Assembly: GCA_905234475.1 (NCBI GenBank) | Contig: CAJOHX010000002.1 | Span: 62,001 to 126,000 of the forward strand | Direction of reading: 5' to 3' | Source of the DNA: an uncultured Bacteroidales bacterium | GTDB lineage: Bacteria; Bacteroidota; Bacteroidia; Bacteroidales; UBA932 | DNA: 64,000 nt | Shown here: positions 28,680-37,151 of the stretch, piece after piece | How the letters are laid out: every line of letters starts with the position of its first letter | How positions within the stretch are numbered: the stretch's first letter is position 1 | The notes under the pieces: model-generated | The model's database searches: none | Seen by the model: the letters and a program-made list of their open reading frames with translations, nothing else | What the model was told of the DNA's origin: nothing | Made by a program: the position numbers and the translations under genes

Positions 28680-29951
28680 ATGAAAAAACCGTTTGCCCGC
28701 TTCGACATGGCCAAGGATCCCATCCGCACGCGGTGGTATCTCAAGCCCATCACAGCCCTGCTCAGTTTCCCGGCCATCGCCAAACACAAGACGATCATCC
28801 ACCGCCACGGCACGGAGGATCTCAAGCCGCCGTACCTGCTGCTGTGCAACCACAACGCCTTCATGGACTTCAAGGTGGCCACCAAGGTCATCTATCCCAA
28901 CAAGGCCAACTACGTCGTGGCCATCGACGGCTTCATCGGCCGGGAATGGCTCCTGCGCAACGTCGGCTGCATCTGCAAGCGCAAGTTCACCAACGACGTG
29001 ACGCTGGTGCGCCAGCTGCGCAAGGTCGTGGACAACGGCGACATCGCCGTCGTTTACCCGGAGGCGCGCTATTCGCTCTGCGGCACCACGGCCGTGCTGC
29101 CGGAGTCGCTGGGCAAGCTCTGCAAGATGATGGGGGTGCCGGTGGTGACCCTCATCTGCCACGGGCATCATGTCAATTCCCCGTTCTGGAACCTCCACGA
29201 GCGCCATGTCAAGCCCACCGAGGCCGATCTGACGCTCCAGTACACCGCGGAGGAGCTCGCAGCCGCCAGCGTGGACGAGATCAACGAGCGGCTCGTGCAG
29301 GCCTTCCAGTACGACGATTTCGCGTGGCAGAAGGCCCGCGGCATCCTAACGAAATACAAGCGGCGCGCCGAAGGGCTGCACAAGGTGCTCTACCAATGCC
29401 CCGCCTGCGGCGAGGAATACGAGATGACTTCGGAAGGCACGCAGCTGCGCTGCAAGCACTGCGGCAAGACCTGGACCATGAGCCCGCTGGGCGAACTGAA
29501 GGCGGACAGCGGCGAGACGGAATTCGCCCACATTCCCGACTGGTACGAGTGGGAGCGTGCCAACGTGCGCCGCGAAGTCGAAGAGGGCCGCTACTGCACG
29601 GGCCCGCTGCATGTCCACGTGGACACGCTGCCCAACGCCAAGGCGTTCATCCGCCTGGGGCAGGGCACGCTCACCCACGACATGGACGGCTTCCACGTGA
29701 CCGGAACCGACGTGGACGGCGATCCCTTCGAGATGAACCTCAAGGTCCCGTCCCTGTACTCCTGCCACATCGAATACGAATATCTCGGGAAATACGGCGA
29801 CTGCGTGGATCTCAACACGCTGAAGGACACGTGGTACATCTATCCGGAGGATGAAAAATTCTCCGTGACCAAAATGGCTTTGGCCACGGAGGAACTCTTC
29901 TATGCCTGGCGGCGCGGCATCGGCCGCCCGTGCAAGCCGGGACTGGCTTAG
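28680..29951 (+). CDS. PlsC-type acyltransferase with C-terminal zinc-ribbon extension
   Basis: The 423-aa protein has the glycerolphosphate acyltransferase HX4D motif in CNHNAFMDFK near residue 59 and the second motif AVVYPEARYSLCG, both needed for acyl transfer to lysophospholipid-type acceptors. After about residue 240 comes a cysteine pair module (YQCPACGEEY...RCKHCGKTW) typical of a rubredoxin-like zinc ribbon, then about 150 residues of unknown fold. Ordinary PlsC enzymes are 200-270 aa, so the C-terminal half is an unusual addition. No signal peptide; a membrane-associated lipid enzyme is inferred. It is transcribed towards the minus-strand gene ending at 29958. Confidence 0.85.
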   Translation: MKKPFARFDMAKDPIRTRWYLKPITALLSFPAIAKHKTIIHRHGTEDLKPPYLLLCNHNAFMDFKVATKVIYPNKANYVVAIDGFIGREWLLRNVGCICKRKFTNDVTLVRQLRKVVDNGDIAVVYPEARYSLCGTTAVLPESLGKLCKMMGVPVVTLICHGHHVNSPFWNLHERHVKPTEADLTLQYTAEELAAASVDEINERLVQAFQYDDFAWQKARGILTKYKRRAEGLHKVLYQCPACGEEYEMTSEGTQLRCKHCGKTWTMSPLGELKADSGETEFAHIPDWYEWERANVRREVEEGRYCTGPLHVHVDTLPNAKAFIRLGQGTLTHDMDGFHVTGTDVDGDPFEMNLKVPSLYSCHIEYEYLGKYGDCVDLNTLKDTWYIYPEDEKFSVTKMALATEELFYAWRRGIGRPCKPGLA

Positions 29952-29957
29952 TCCTTC

Positions 29958-30683
29958 CTATTTCTTGACAGTAAACCGTGAACCGTTCCAGACGAGGGTG
30001 GTCACGGTCTCTTTCTCGTCATTCTCGTAGTCGACGGCGACCAGGCGGATGTCCTTGCCCTGGCGGGGGAGCTCAATCCGGTCATACTGCTTGAAATTCA
30101 AATCCTTGCCGCAAATGTCCTTGACCGCGACGGGCCGCCATAACATCTCGTCCGTGCAGACGCGGAAGAACGCTATGTCGTTGAGATTGACAAAGATATT
30201 GTCCTCCATCTCCTCGTCGGTCCAGGAAGGGTCGGGCTCGGACTCATCGATGTTGTACTCTTCGCCCAGCGTAGCCACGCCGATGAGACGGGTGCCGTCG
30301 TTGCACTTCCAGTAACACATCTGCACGGAAGGAGAGGTCTCCGTGCACAGTTCCGCCATGACATAACCGTTTTTCTCGTCGAGCACAAACTCCGTGAAGG
30401 CGTCGTCGACGTCGAGCCCCAGCAGTTTGCTCACGATCATCTGGAATAAGTCGTTGGGATAGGCATAGGCCAGGCCGACGATATAATTGCGTATGGTGGC
30501 ATTGTCGTCCCAACCTGCCGTATACAGGCCATGGTTGTGCCATTCCTTGATGACCTGCTGGATGGCGACGCCATGGTCGGCCAGTTCCGGGAATTCATCG
30601 TCCTGCGCCGCGGCGGGGGTTTGCATGCAGGAGGCAAAAACCGAAAGGAAAACCGTCAGGGAGTAATAGAATAAACGTTTCAT
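29958..30683 (-). CDS. Hypothetical exported protein or lipoprotein
   Basis: The 241-aa protein starts MKRLFYYSLTVFLSVFASC, a signal peptide with Cys at residue 19, so a lipoprotein or exported protein is predicted. The mature part is acidic with a long region around VIKEWHNHGLYTAGWDDNAT and a C-terminal beta-type segment (VTTLVWNGSRFTVKK). No known family was recognised. I preferred the ATG at 30683, because a possible start at 30710 would sit inside the promoter -7 box. Confidence 0.72.
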   Translation of the reverse strand: MKRLFYYSLTVFLSVFASCMQTPAAAQDDEFPELADHGVAIQQVIKEWHNHGLYTAGWDDNATIRNYIVGLAYAYPNDLFQMIVSKLLGLDVDDAFTEFVLDEKNGYVMAELCTETSPSVQMCYWKCNDGTRLIGVATLGEEYNIDESEPDPSWTDEEMEDNIFVNLNDIAFFRVCTDEMLWRPVAVKDICGKDLNFKQYDRIELPRQGKDIRLVAVDYENDEKETVTTLVWNGSRFTVKK

Positions 30684-30707
30684 AGCACCGATGTTGTTCA
30701 TATACGG

Positions 30708-30715
30708 CAAAGGTA
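30708..30715 (-). promoter_or_regulatory. -7 box for the 30683 gene
   Basis: TACCTTTG on the minus strand matches TAnnTTTG and lies 24 bases before the ATG at 30683. A -33 match is weak (TTC 18 bases upstream), inside the purU tail. Confidence 0.45.
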
Positions 30716-30727
30716 CGTATTTTTCTT

Positions 30728-31594
30728 CTACCCGAACACGACCGTGCGGTTCTTGTAGGTCAGGATCTTGCGCTCGATGTGCTTGGTCACGGCGCGGCTG
30801 AGGACGATCTTCTCCAGGTCGCGGCCCTTGAGGATCAGGCTGTCGGGCGTGTCCTTGTGGCTGATGCGTACCACGTCCTGTTCGATAATCGGGCCGGCGT
30901 CCAGCTCGCGCGTCACGTAATGGCTCGTGGCGCCGATGATCTTGACCCCGCGTTCATAAGCCTGATGGTAGGGCTTTGCGCCCACGAAGGCCGGCAGGAA
31001 GGAGTGGTGGATGTTAATGATGTGGTGCGGGTATTCCGCGATCATTTCGTCGCTGATCACCTGCATGTAGCGCGCCAGGACGATGAATGAAATATGCTCT
31101 TTGTGAAGCAGTTCCATCTCCGCCTTCTCCACCTCGGCGCGGTTGCTCTTGTCCGGGGCGATGCTCCAGACATGGTAGGGAATGCCGAACTGCTCGGCCA
31201 CGAAGCGCAGGTCCTCGTGGTTACTGACGATGCAGGGGATCTCCACGTCCCACTCCCCTGCCCGGTAGCGGGCCAGCAGGTCGTACAGGCAGTGGCTCTG
31301 CTTGCTCACAAAGATGGCCATCCGGGGCTTCACATCGCTGAAAAAGATGCTCGACACCATCCCGTAGCGCTCCGCGAACAGCTCGTCCACGACCTCCTTG
31401 ATGTGCTCGCGCGGGATAAAGAAGCCCTTGAGCTCCCATTCGATACGCATGAACAGGTGGCCGTCGATGGTATCGACGTACTGGTCGAGATAGACGATGT
31501 TGCCGTGGTTGCGCGTGATAAATCCCGTCACATCGGTGATGATGCCCTGCCGGTCCGGACAATGCAGCAGGATAATGGCTTTGCCTTCCGTCAT
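30728..31594 (-). CDS. purU: Formyltetrahydrofolate deformylase
   Basis: The 288-aa protein hydrolyses 10-formyl-THF to formate and THF. Residues 5-85 are an ACT domain (IILLHCPDRQGIITDVTGFI). The C-terminal formyltransferase domain has the catalytic Asn-His-Asp set in INIHHSFLPAF and RELDAGPII. The gene is complete and of normal length. A diverged copy of its last 23 codons lies on the other strand at 28545-28616. A promoter-like TTG-N20-TATCTTGC lies upstream. Confidence 0.94.
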   Translation of the reverse strand: MTEGKAIILLHCPDRQGIITDVTGFITRNHGNIVYLDQYVDTIDGHLFMRIEWELKGFFIPREHIKEVVDELFAERYGMVSSIFFSDVKPRMAIFVSKQSHCLYDLLARYRAGEWDVEIPCIVSNHEDLRFVAEQFGIPYHVWSIAPDKSNRAEVEKAEMELLHKEHISFIVLARYMQVISDEMIAEYPHHIINIHHSFLPAFVGAKPYHQAYERGVKIIGATSHYVTRELDAGPIIEQDVVRISHKDTPDSLILKGRDLEKIVLSRAVTKHIERKILTYKNRTVVFG

Positions 31595-31618
31595 AATACT
31601 GAAACTAGCTAACGGAGC

Positions 31619-31649
31619 GCAAGATAAGAAAAAAACCGCTAAAGGTCAA
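31619..31649 (-). promoter_or_regulatory. Possible purU promoter
   Basis: Minus-strand TTG at 31649-31647, 20 bases, then TATCTTGC (31626-31619). One mismatch to TAnnTTTG. It lies partly in the 3' end of the preceding gene, 25 bases before the purU ATG. Confidence 0.4.
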
Positions 31650-33561
31650 AAATCCGGGCGTCCAGCCAGGCGGCGATACGCTTCTGCGCCTCCGGGGAGC
31701 ATCCGTCCAGCGAATTGAAACACACGAACTTGCGAGTCTTGTCCGCCGAGAAGAGGGCGAGCTTTTCATCTACGTATTCGTCGGTCATCTTGTGGTGTTT
31801 GAGCACCAGCCCGGCCTCGAGGTCGGAGACCAGGACCATGCGTCCCCGGTGCTCCATATCGACATAGAACGCCTCCTGCACCTCAAACTGCGCCACATCC
31901 CGGAACTTGTATTTCAGGTTCCGCTCAATCATGTCCGGCCGCTCCTGTGCCCAGCGCTGCGACCAGCTCTTCAGCATCGGGCAGGGCGTGTGGCCCAGAT
32001 ACAGGATATGGCCGCGCCCGCCCATCAGCTCCAGGGCACGGAGCATGGCCTCCTTGTAGCCCACATGTTTCGGCCGCAGCAGGCGCCACAGGCGAACCAG
32101 CGCGGCGGAGTACCTGTGCGCATAGCACACCACCTTGCCGTCCGGGAAGAAATCCTCCACGGACACGGGCCGGATCAGCATCTCGTCGTCATTCATGTAC
32201 AGATAATGCTCCGACAGGTCCGGGATGTTCCAGATCAGCGTGTCGATGGAATTGGAATTGAAGGTCGGCAGATATGCCTCCCTGCTCCGGAAGATGACGC
32301 TGTGGTCCACGATCACCACGTCGTCCGCCCGGTCGGGGAAATGCTCCCGCAGCATCCCGCCCAGGTCCGGGTCCTGCCCGTCCGTCACGATGAAGATCTT
32401 GCGTACGAACGGAGCGAAACGCAGGATGGACGCCACCGTCCAGCGGATCTCTCCGAAAGATGTATAGCGGGCGGGGCCGCCCACTTCGTTGTTCTCCAGC
32501 GTGACGGTGCCGGCGTATTTTGCGCGCTTCGCCGCAAGGACGGGGTCGCCGCCATCCACCCAGGGCAGCACCACATCGACCGGAGAAGGAGCCTGCAGCC
32601 CGCCGAAGACCTGCCCGTCCAACCAATCGGCCACACGCTGCCGGGCCTTCGGAGAATACTGGCTCAGCGAATTGAAACAGACGAACTTACGGGTTCCGTC
32701 CTTACGGAAGCAAGCAAGTCTTCTGTCCACGTTGCCGGCGGACTTGATGCCATGCCGGATCAGCAGCCCCGCCTCCCGGGCGGGCACGAGGAGCATACGG
32801 CCCTGCCGTTCCATGTCCAGGCAGAAAGCCTCCTGCACCTGGAACTGGTCCACATTGCGGAACTTGTATTTCAGGTTCCGCTCCACCATGTCCGGCCGCT
32901 CCTGCGCCCAACGCTCGAACCAGCTTTTCAGCGCCGGACGCGGCGTATGGCCGAAATACAGGATATGACGGCCTCCGCCCACCAGCTCCAGCGTGCGCAG
33001 CATGGCTTCCTTAAAGCCGACGTGCCGGGGACGCAGGAAGCGCCACAGGCGGACCAGCGCAGCGGGATACCGGCGCGCATAGCAGACCACCTTCCCGTCC
33101 CGGAAAAAGTCTTCCGGCGACACGGGCCGGGTCAGCATCACATCGTCGTTGGAATAGATAAAGTGCTCCGACAGGTCGGGAATGTTCCAGATCAGGGTAT
33201 CAATCGACCGCGAATTGAAGGTCGGCAGATAAGCCTCCCGTCCCCGGAAAATGACGCTGTGGTCCACAATCACCACGTCGTCCATCCGGTCCGGGAAATA
33301 CTCCCGCAGCATCCCGCCCAGGTCCGGGTCCTGCCCGTCCGTAACGATGAAAATCTTGCGAAGGAACGGCGCGTAGCGCAGCATGGACGCCACCGTCCAG
33401 CGGATCTCCCCGACGGAAGCATAGCGCGCGGGACCGGCGATTTCGTCATTCTCCAGCATGCCCTTGCCGGCGTAGCGCGCGGCTTTCGCAGCCAGCGCGG
33501 GATCGCCGCCGTCCACCCAGGGCAGCACCGCGTCAATCGGGAAAGGGGTTGGAATTGTCAT
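31639..33561 (-). CDS. Stealth-family-like capsular/sugar-phosphate phosphotransferase, tandem-duplicated
   Basis: The 640-aa protein is two copies of one ~315-residue unit. Copy 1 starts at residue 9 (IDAVLPWVDGGDP) and copy 2 at residue 328 (VDVVLPWVDGGDP), an offset of 319. Each copy has the Stealth CR1-like WVDGGDP motif, a KIFIVTDGQDPDLGG segment and YLPTFNSxSIDTLIWNIPDL, then SNDDVML or MNDDEML and an RNLKYKF tail. Stealth proteins transfer sugar phosphates such as hexose-1-phosphate to surface polysaccharides. Acceptor and function here are unknown. Its ATG lies in an interspersed repeat. Confidence 0.82.
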   Translation of the reverse strand: MTIPTPFPIDAVLPWVDGGDPALAAKAARYAGKGMLENDEIAGPARYASVGEIRWTVASMLRYAPFLRKIFIVTDGQDPDLGGMLREYFPDRMDDVVIVDHSVIFRGREAYLPTFNSRSIDTLIWNIPDLSEHFIYSNDDVMLTRPVSPEDFFRDGKVVCYARRYPAALVRLWRFLRPRHVGFKEAMLRTLELVGGGRHILYFGHTPRPALKSWFERWAQERPDMVERNLKYKFRNVDQFQVQEAFCLDMERQGRMLLVPAREAGLLIRHGIKSAGNVDRRLACFRKDGTRKFVCFNSLSQYSPKARQRVADWLDGQVFGGLQAPSPVDVVLPWVDGGDPVLAAKRAKYAGTVTLENNEVGGPARYTSFGEIRWTVASILRFAPFVRKIFIVTDGQDPDLGGMLREHFPDRADDVVIVDHSVIFRSREAYLPTFNSNSIDTLIWNIPDLSEHYLYMNDDEMLIRPVSVEDFFPDGKVVCYAHRYSAALVRLWRLLRPKHVGYKEAMLRALELMGGRGHILYLGHTPCPMLKSWSQRWAQERPDMIERNLKYKFRDVAQFEVQEAFYVDMEHRGRMVLVSDLEAGLVLKHHKMTDEYVDEKLALFSADKTRKFVCFNSLDGCSPEAQKRIAAWLDARIFDL

Positions 33562-33590
33562 TTCGAGCGAAGTCGAGAAATCTCTATGGC
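33553..33590. repeat. Interspersed repeat carrying the Stealth gene start codon
   Basis: TTGTCATTTCGAGCGAAGTC and then GAGAAATCT is an imperfect palindrome (TTTCGA...TCGAGAAA). It fills the gap between the Stealth-like and DUF1460-like genes. The minus-strand ATG at 33561 is part of the repeat (CGAAATGACA). I recognise this as a repeat family common in Bacteroidetes, from memory. Confidence 0.6.
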
Positions 33591-34462
33591 ACCACCCGCA
33601 GCACCTTGATGCCCGTGATGTTGCGCGAAGCAGCCAGCGCCGCTTCGAGCGTGCGGGGATCGATGATCACCTTCTTCTCCGAGATGGAGGCATGGATGAA
33701 GCCGAGGCGGTCGGAAGGCTTCTCGCGGTAGGCAATCACGACGTGCGAGACGTCCAGGCCCTCGATGGCCGTGGTGAAGCACAGGATGTCGCCGCTGCGG
33801 ATCTGCGACTCCACATAGGGAATCTGCGACTTGGGGATGTAGGTCTTTTGGATCGCGCTGACGCGCTCCTCGACGGCCGCCATCCGCGCCCGGTTGTCCT
33901 TGGCGTAATTGGATTCCCCGGCCAGCGGAGCGTAGCTGCCGGAGTGCTGCGTCATGTAGTTGACGGGACGCGGGTCCGGAACGCCGCCCAGTTCGGCGGT
34001 CAGGTCGCGGAACAGCCCGGTCCGCTCCCCCTGCGCGACCCACTCCGTGACGTAGTGCAGGCGCGACTCGTAGCGGTCCACGACGCCGTCGCGGTAGCGG
34101 GAGCCCAGGAGCGTCTCCGCCAGATCCTCGAAAGTGGCGTCCGCGCCGCAGCGCTGCGCCGTCCTGACGAGTCCCAGGCAGGTCTCGGCAAAGAGGATGC
34201 AGTCCGTCTGCGTCAGGAAGATGCGGAGTTTCTCGTCGCGCCCTTCCTGCGTGCCGGCGACATATTTCTGGTCCAGCAGGCGCTTCGCTGCCCGGACCAT
34301 AAGCTGCGGGCCGTCTTCCTTGCCCGCCGCGCCGGCGAGCTCTTTCAGGACCATGCCGCCCAGGGCGATGTCGTCCGCCGTGGACACGTACTGCACCTGC
34401 GCCCGCAGCGGGCACAGGAACGCGGCCAGCAACAGGCCCAGCAGAAGAAGACGCCGCACCAT
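33584..34462 (-). CDS. DUF1460-like (NlpC/P60-fold) exported amidase
   Basis: The 292-aa protein has a signal peptide (MVRRLLLLGLLLAAFLCPL) and a TDCILFAETCLGLVR segment that matches the nucleophile-cysteine region of DUF1460 proteins. VSHVVIAYREK near residue 245 provides the catalytic histidine, and RSGDILCFTT is the usual preceding motif. These proteins act as periplasmic cell-wall amidases, probably on muropeptides. Its substrate is inferred only. It ends just before the repeat at 33553-33590 and starts 4 bases after the YccF gene. Confidence 0.8.
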   Translation of the reverse strand: MVRRLLLLGLLLAAFLCPLRAQVQYVSTADDIALGGMVLKELAGAAGKEDGPQLMVRAAKRLLDQKYVAGTQEGRDEKLRIFLTQTDCILFAETCLGLVRTAQRCGADATFEDLAETLLGSRYRDGVVDRYESRLHYVTEWVAQGERTGLFRDLTAELGGVPDPRPVNYMTQHSGSYAPLAGESNYAKDNRARMAAVEERVSAIQKTYIPKSQIPYVESQIRSGDILCFTTAIEGLDVSHVVIAYREKPSDRLGFIHASISEKKVIIDPRTLEAALAASRNITGIKVLRVVP

Positions 34463-34465
34463 GGG

Positions 34466-34834
34466 TTAACGGACTACTTTACCGAAGGGGAACAGGGCGC
34501 CGATAGCCATCTTGAAATGCTGCACGCCCCAGGGAATGCCGATGATGGTCACGCAGCAGATCAGCCCGAAGATCCCGTGGAGGATGGCAATCTCCCACCA
34601 GCCCAGCAGGACCCAGATGAGGTTCATCACCGTGGACAGGCAGCCCGGCTGGTTGGGGCCGTATTCCATCTCGCGGCCGAAGGGCCACGTGGCGTAGATG
34701 CCCAGCTTGAACAGCTGCACGCCGAAGGGGATGCCGATGACCGTAATGCACAGCAGCAGACCCACGATGAAGTAAATCAGGGAGATAATGAAGCCGCCCA
34801 GGATGAGCCAGAGGATATTGCCGAGGAATTTCAT
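34466..34834 (-). CDS. YccF-domain inner-membrane protein
   Basis: The 122-aa protein has two copies of the YccF motif: CITVIGIPFGVQLFKLG near 31-47 and CVTIIGIPWGVQHFKMA near 94-110, each following a hydrophobic helix. This is a four-helix membrane protein of unknown function found widely in bacteria. Its ATG overlaps the stop of the YbaK-like gene by 4 bases (ATGA). Confidence 0.9.
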   Translation of the reverse strand: MKFLGNILWLILGGFIISLIYFIVGLLLCITVIGIPFGVQLFKLGIYATWPFGREMEYGPNQPGCLSTVMNLIWVLLGWWEIAILHGIFGLICCVTIIGIPWGVQHFKMAIGALFPFGKVVR

Positions 34835-35367
34835 ACCACAAAGATAACATTTTTCCCGGACAGGTATTTATCCAGCAGGTCGCGGGTCTTGATCTTCACG
34901 AAACAGGTCGCCGTGCCGTCCGTGCAAGCGAACCACTCCCCTTCCGCGACGCTGCGGTCCATCACCAGATGGACGCCGGCCGCCTGCGGCAGGATAGCGC
35001 TCAGGATGGTCGTCGCCCCCACCAGCACGCCGGTCAGCTCCCAGAGCTTCTCCGCCGAAGCGAAAGACACCCGCGGGATGTCCAGCGCCCCGCAGAATTC
35101 CCGCGTCACGAAGGGACGGTCGTCCGTCGTGACATACAGGTAGAACTCCGTCTGCTGCCGGTTGCACAGGAAGATGGTCTTGACGATGCGCACGCCGATC
35201 TTTGCATCGATATGCTGGCAGTCCTCCATCGTCTGGCCCGGATCCGTGTCCACCCTTTCAAAGGGAATCCCCTTCTGCGCAAAGGTCTCATACACCCGGC
35301 GCTGCAGCTCCGAGCCGAACGCCTCCGGCGGCGTGGTGATGATGTCGCTGACCTTGAATGATGACAT
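34831..35367 (-). CDS. YbaK/ProX-type aminoacyl-tRNA deacylase
   Basis: The 178-aa protein has the YbaK layout: ERVDTDPGQTMEDCQHID at about 34-51, KIGVRIVKTIFLCN with the conserved lysine near 62, and LTGVLVGATTILSAI near 110. The family hydrolyses mischarged tRNAs (such as Ala-tRNAPro or Cys-tRNAPro) in the cytoplasm; the exact tRNA target cannot be read from sequence. Its stop overlaps the YccF start. Confidence 0.87.
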   Translation of the reverse strand: MSSFKVSDIITTPPEAFGSELQRRVYETFAQKGIPFERVDTDPGQTMEDCQHIDAKIGVRIVKTIFLCNRQQTEFYLYVTTDDRPFVTREFCGALDIPRVSFASAEKLWELTGVLVGATTILSAILPQAAGVHLVMDRSVAEGEWFACTDGTATCFVKIKTRDLLDKYLSGKNVIFVV

Positions 35368-35376
35368 GGTTGATAT

Positions 35377-35667
35377 TCAATTCAGTTGCTTCAATGCCCG
35401 GGCCAGCTGGTCCGGGCAGCTGGTGCCGCGCCCGCCGCAGTCAATGCCTTCCAGGCGGGCGATCACCTCGGCCTTCTTCATGCCCTCGCAGAGCGCCGCG
35501 ACGCCCTGGGTATTGCCGTGGCAGCCGCTGGTAAACAGCACCCTGCGGATGACCTCCCCTTCCATCTTAATGTCAATCCGTTCGGAACAGACCACCGCGC
35601 ATGTCAGGAACGACGCCTTGCGGATGCCATTCTCCGTTCTATCCGAAATCTTGGTTACTTCAAACAT
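35377..35667 (-). CDS. TSCPD-domain protein
   Basis: The 96-aa protein contains the defining TSCPDQLARAL motif at residues 82-92, preceded by FTSGCHGNTQGVAALCEGM. This is the TIGR03905-like TSCPD family, related to the C-terminal domain of some ribonucleotide reductases. Its function is unknown. It starts one base after the lipoprotein gene ends. Confidence 0.88.
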   Translation of the reverse strand: MFEVTKISDRTENGIRKASFLTCAVVCSERIDIKMEGEVIRRVLFTSGCHGNTQGVAALCEGMKKAEVIARLEGIDCGGRGTSCPDQLARALKQLN

Positions 35668-36159
35668 CTATTTGCTGTTGCGCTGGAAGGTGTAGGTCGT
35701 CGTGGTCTTCAGGATGGTGCTTTCCTGACGAAGGACAAGGGAATTGTCGGACAACTCCAGGACGTCGAAAGTGCCGTCCAGGATCATGTTGTATGTCAGG
35801 AGATCATCCGACAGCCAGAGCCGCTTTTTGAAACTGATCTTCTTCTGGTCCTGGTTGTAGGTGAATCCGACCGCGTCCACATCCACGTCGTCGAGGTCCA
35901 GGTCCGTGAAACTGCCTTTCTTGGCAATGGCATGCGGGAACGGGAACTCGGACAGGGTAAGGTAGAAATGGACGTTGGTATAATCGACATCCTTGCTGGA
36001 CACACCGTCTGATGTCTGAACGGCTTCGGTCTTGGTCTTCAGGGCCCAGATCCCGTAGAGCATTTTGGTCTGGTCTCCGGTATGGTCGACTTTCTCCTGG
36101 CAGGAGACAAAAAGAAGTGCCAAACTGGCAATAATGGCAGCTAAAACGTACTTTCTCAT
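35668..36159 (-). CDS. Hypothetical lipoprotein
   Basis: The 163-aa protein starts at the ATG at 36159 (MRKYVLAAIIASLALLFVSC), with Cys at residue 20 as lipobox. An upstream in-frame ATG at 36195 would place charged residues before the signal and is less likely. The mature part has alternating beta segments (FHYLTLSEFPFPH, TILKTTTTYTFQ), but no family was recognised. It begins a minus-strand run of TSCPD, YbaK, YccF and DUF1460-like genes. Confidence 0.72.
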   Translation of the reverse strand: MRKYVLAAIIASLALLFVSCQEKVDHTGDQTKMLYGIWALKTKTEAVQTSDGVSSKDVDYTNVHFYLTLSEFPFPHAIAKKGSFTDLDLDDVDVDAVGFTYNQDQKKISFKKRLWLSDDLLTYNMILDGTFDVLELSDNSLVLRQESTILKTTTTYTFQRNSK

Positions 36160-36224
36160 AATAATCCTGTTTTCTTTTTCTCCTTCAATTTTCATTCCAT
36201 CACCTGTTTATTGCAAGAAATCCT

Positions 36225-36232
36225 TATCTTTA
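36225..36232 (+). promoter_or_regulatory. Weak -7 box for the TPR gene
   Basis: TATCTTTA resembles TAnnTTTG, 20 bases before the ATG at 36253. No clear TTG lies at the expected distance. Confidence 0.3.
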
Positions 36233-36252
36233 CCAAAAGAAAACTCATCACG

Positions 36253-37146
36253 ATGAAGCGCTTGTTCTTAACCTTATCCGTCGTCCTGCTCTGCGTGGCG
36301 GCATTCGCCCAGTCCAGGAACGAACTCTACGGCCGTTTCCGCGAGGCTGCAGCCGACTATGACGAGGAGGCCTTCAAGGCCGTGATTGACGACTGGGAGA
36401 AGCTGTACCCCAATGACGCGGAAATGTTCTCCGTCAAGGCGAATTACTATTTCATGCTCGCCATGGACGAGGTGATGGTGTTCTCCGACGAGGAGCCGGA
36501 CGACCGGGAGAGCATGGCCGTCGAGGACGAGGACGGCAACGTCAGGTATATGTCCTCCGTCATCCAGTTCGACCAGAAGCAGCTGGACCAGGCTACGGGC
36601 ACCCTCGCCAAAGGCATCGCAAAATTCCCGGACCGGGTGGACCTCCGGCTGGGCAAGGTCTCCATGCACCTCAATGCAGATGAATATGGGGCTGCCGCAA
36701 AGGAGGTTAAATCTGCCTTGGAGCGCTCCGTCGTCAACAAAAACAAGTGGACGGGCACCCTCGACGAGACCATCGAATCCGACGGCGTGGCGTTCCTGCG
36801 GGACTGCGTCCAGGACTACCTGTCCGCCATGCTCGAGGCCGACGAACTGCCGGCCGCCGAGGACATGATCGACACGGCCGTCAAACTGTATCCCAAGGAT
36901 GCCATTTTCCTGACGGACAAGGCGTCCATCCGGTATTTCTCCGGCGACCGGCAGAATGCGCTCAAGTATTTCCTGTCCGCGCAGGACTGCGCCCCGGACG
37001 ACCTGCTGATTACCAACAACATTGCGCACGTCTACGAAGAGCTGGGCGACACGGAGAACGCCTTGAAGACCTACCGCAAACTGGTGGACGACAGGCAGTA
37101 CGGCCGCTCGGCCAAGGCAGCAATCAACCGACTGGAACAGAAATAA
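36253..37146 (+). CDS. Exported TPR-like protein
   Basis: The 297-aa protein begins with a signal peptide (MKRLFLTLSVVLLCVAAFAQ). Several helix-turn-helix TPR-type units follow, for example DEEAFKAVIDDWEKLYPNDA, then AAEDMIDTAVKLYPKDAIFL and NNIAHVYEELGDTENALKTY near the C-terminus. TPR proteins mediate protein contacts; the partner is unknown. The ATG at 36253 was chosen because upstream frame is not signal-like. A one-domain Dabb gene follows after 5 bases. Confidence 0.8.
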   Translation: MKRLFLTLSVVLLCVAAFAQSRNELYGRFREAAADYDEEAFKAVIDDWEKLYPNDAEMFSVKANYYFMLAMDEVMVFSDEEPDDRESMAVEDEDGNVRYMSSVIQFDQKQLDQATGTLAKGIAKFPDRVDLRLGKVSMHLNADEYGAAAKEVKSALERSVVNKNKWTGTLDETIESDGVAFLRDCVQDYLSAMLEADELPAAEDMIDTAVKLYPKDAIFLTDKASIRYFSGDRQNALKYFLSAQDCAPDDLLITNNIAHVYEELGDTENALKTYRKLVDDRQYGRSAKAAINRLEQK

Positions 37147-37151
37147 TCACT

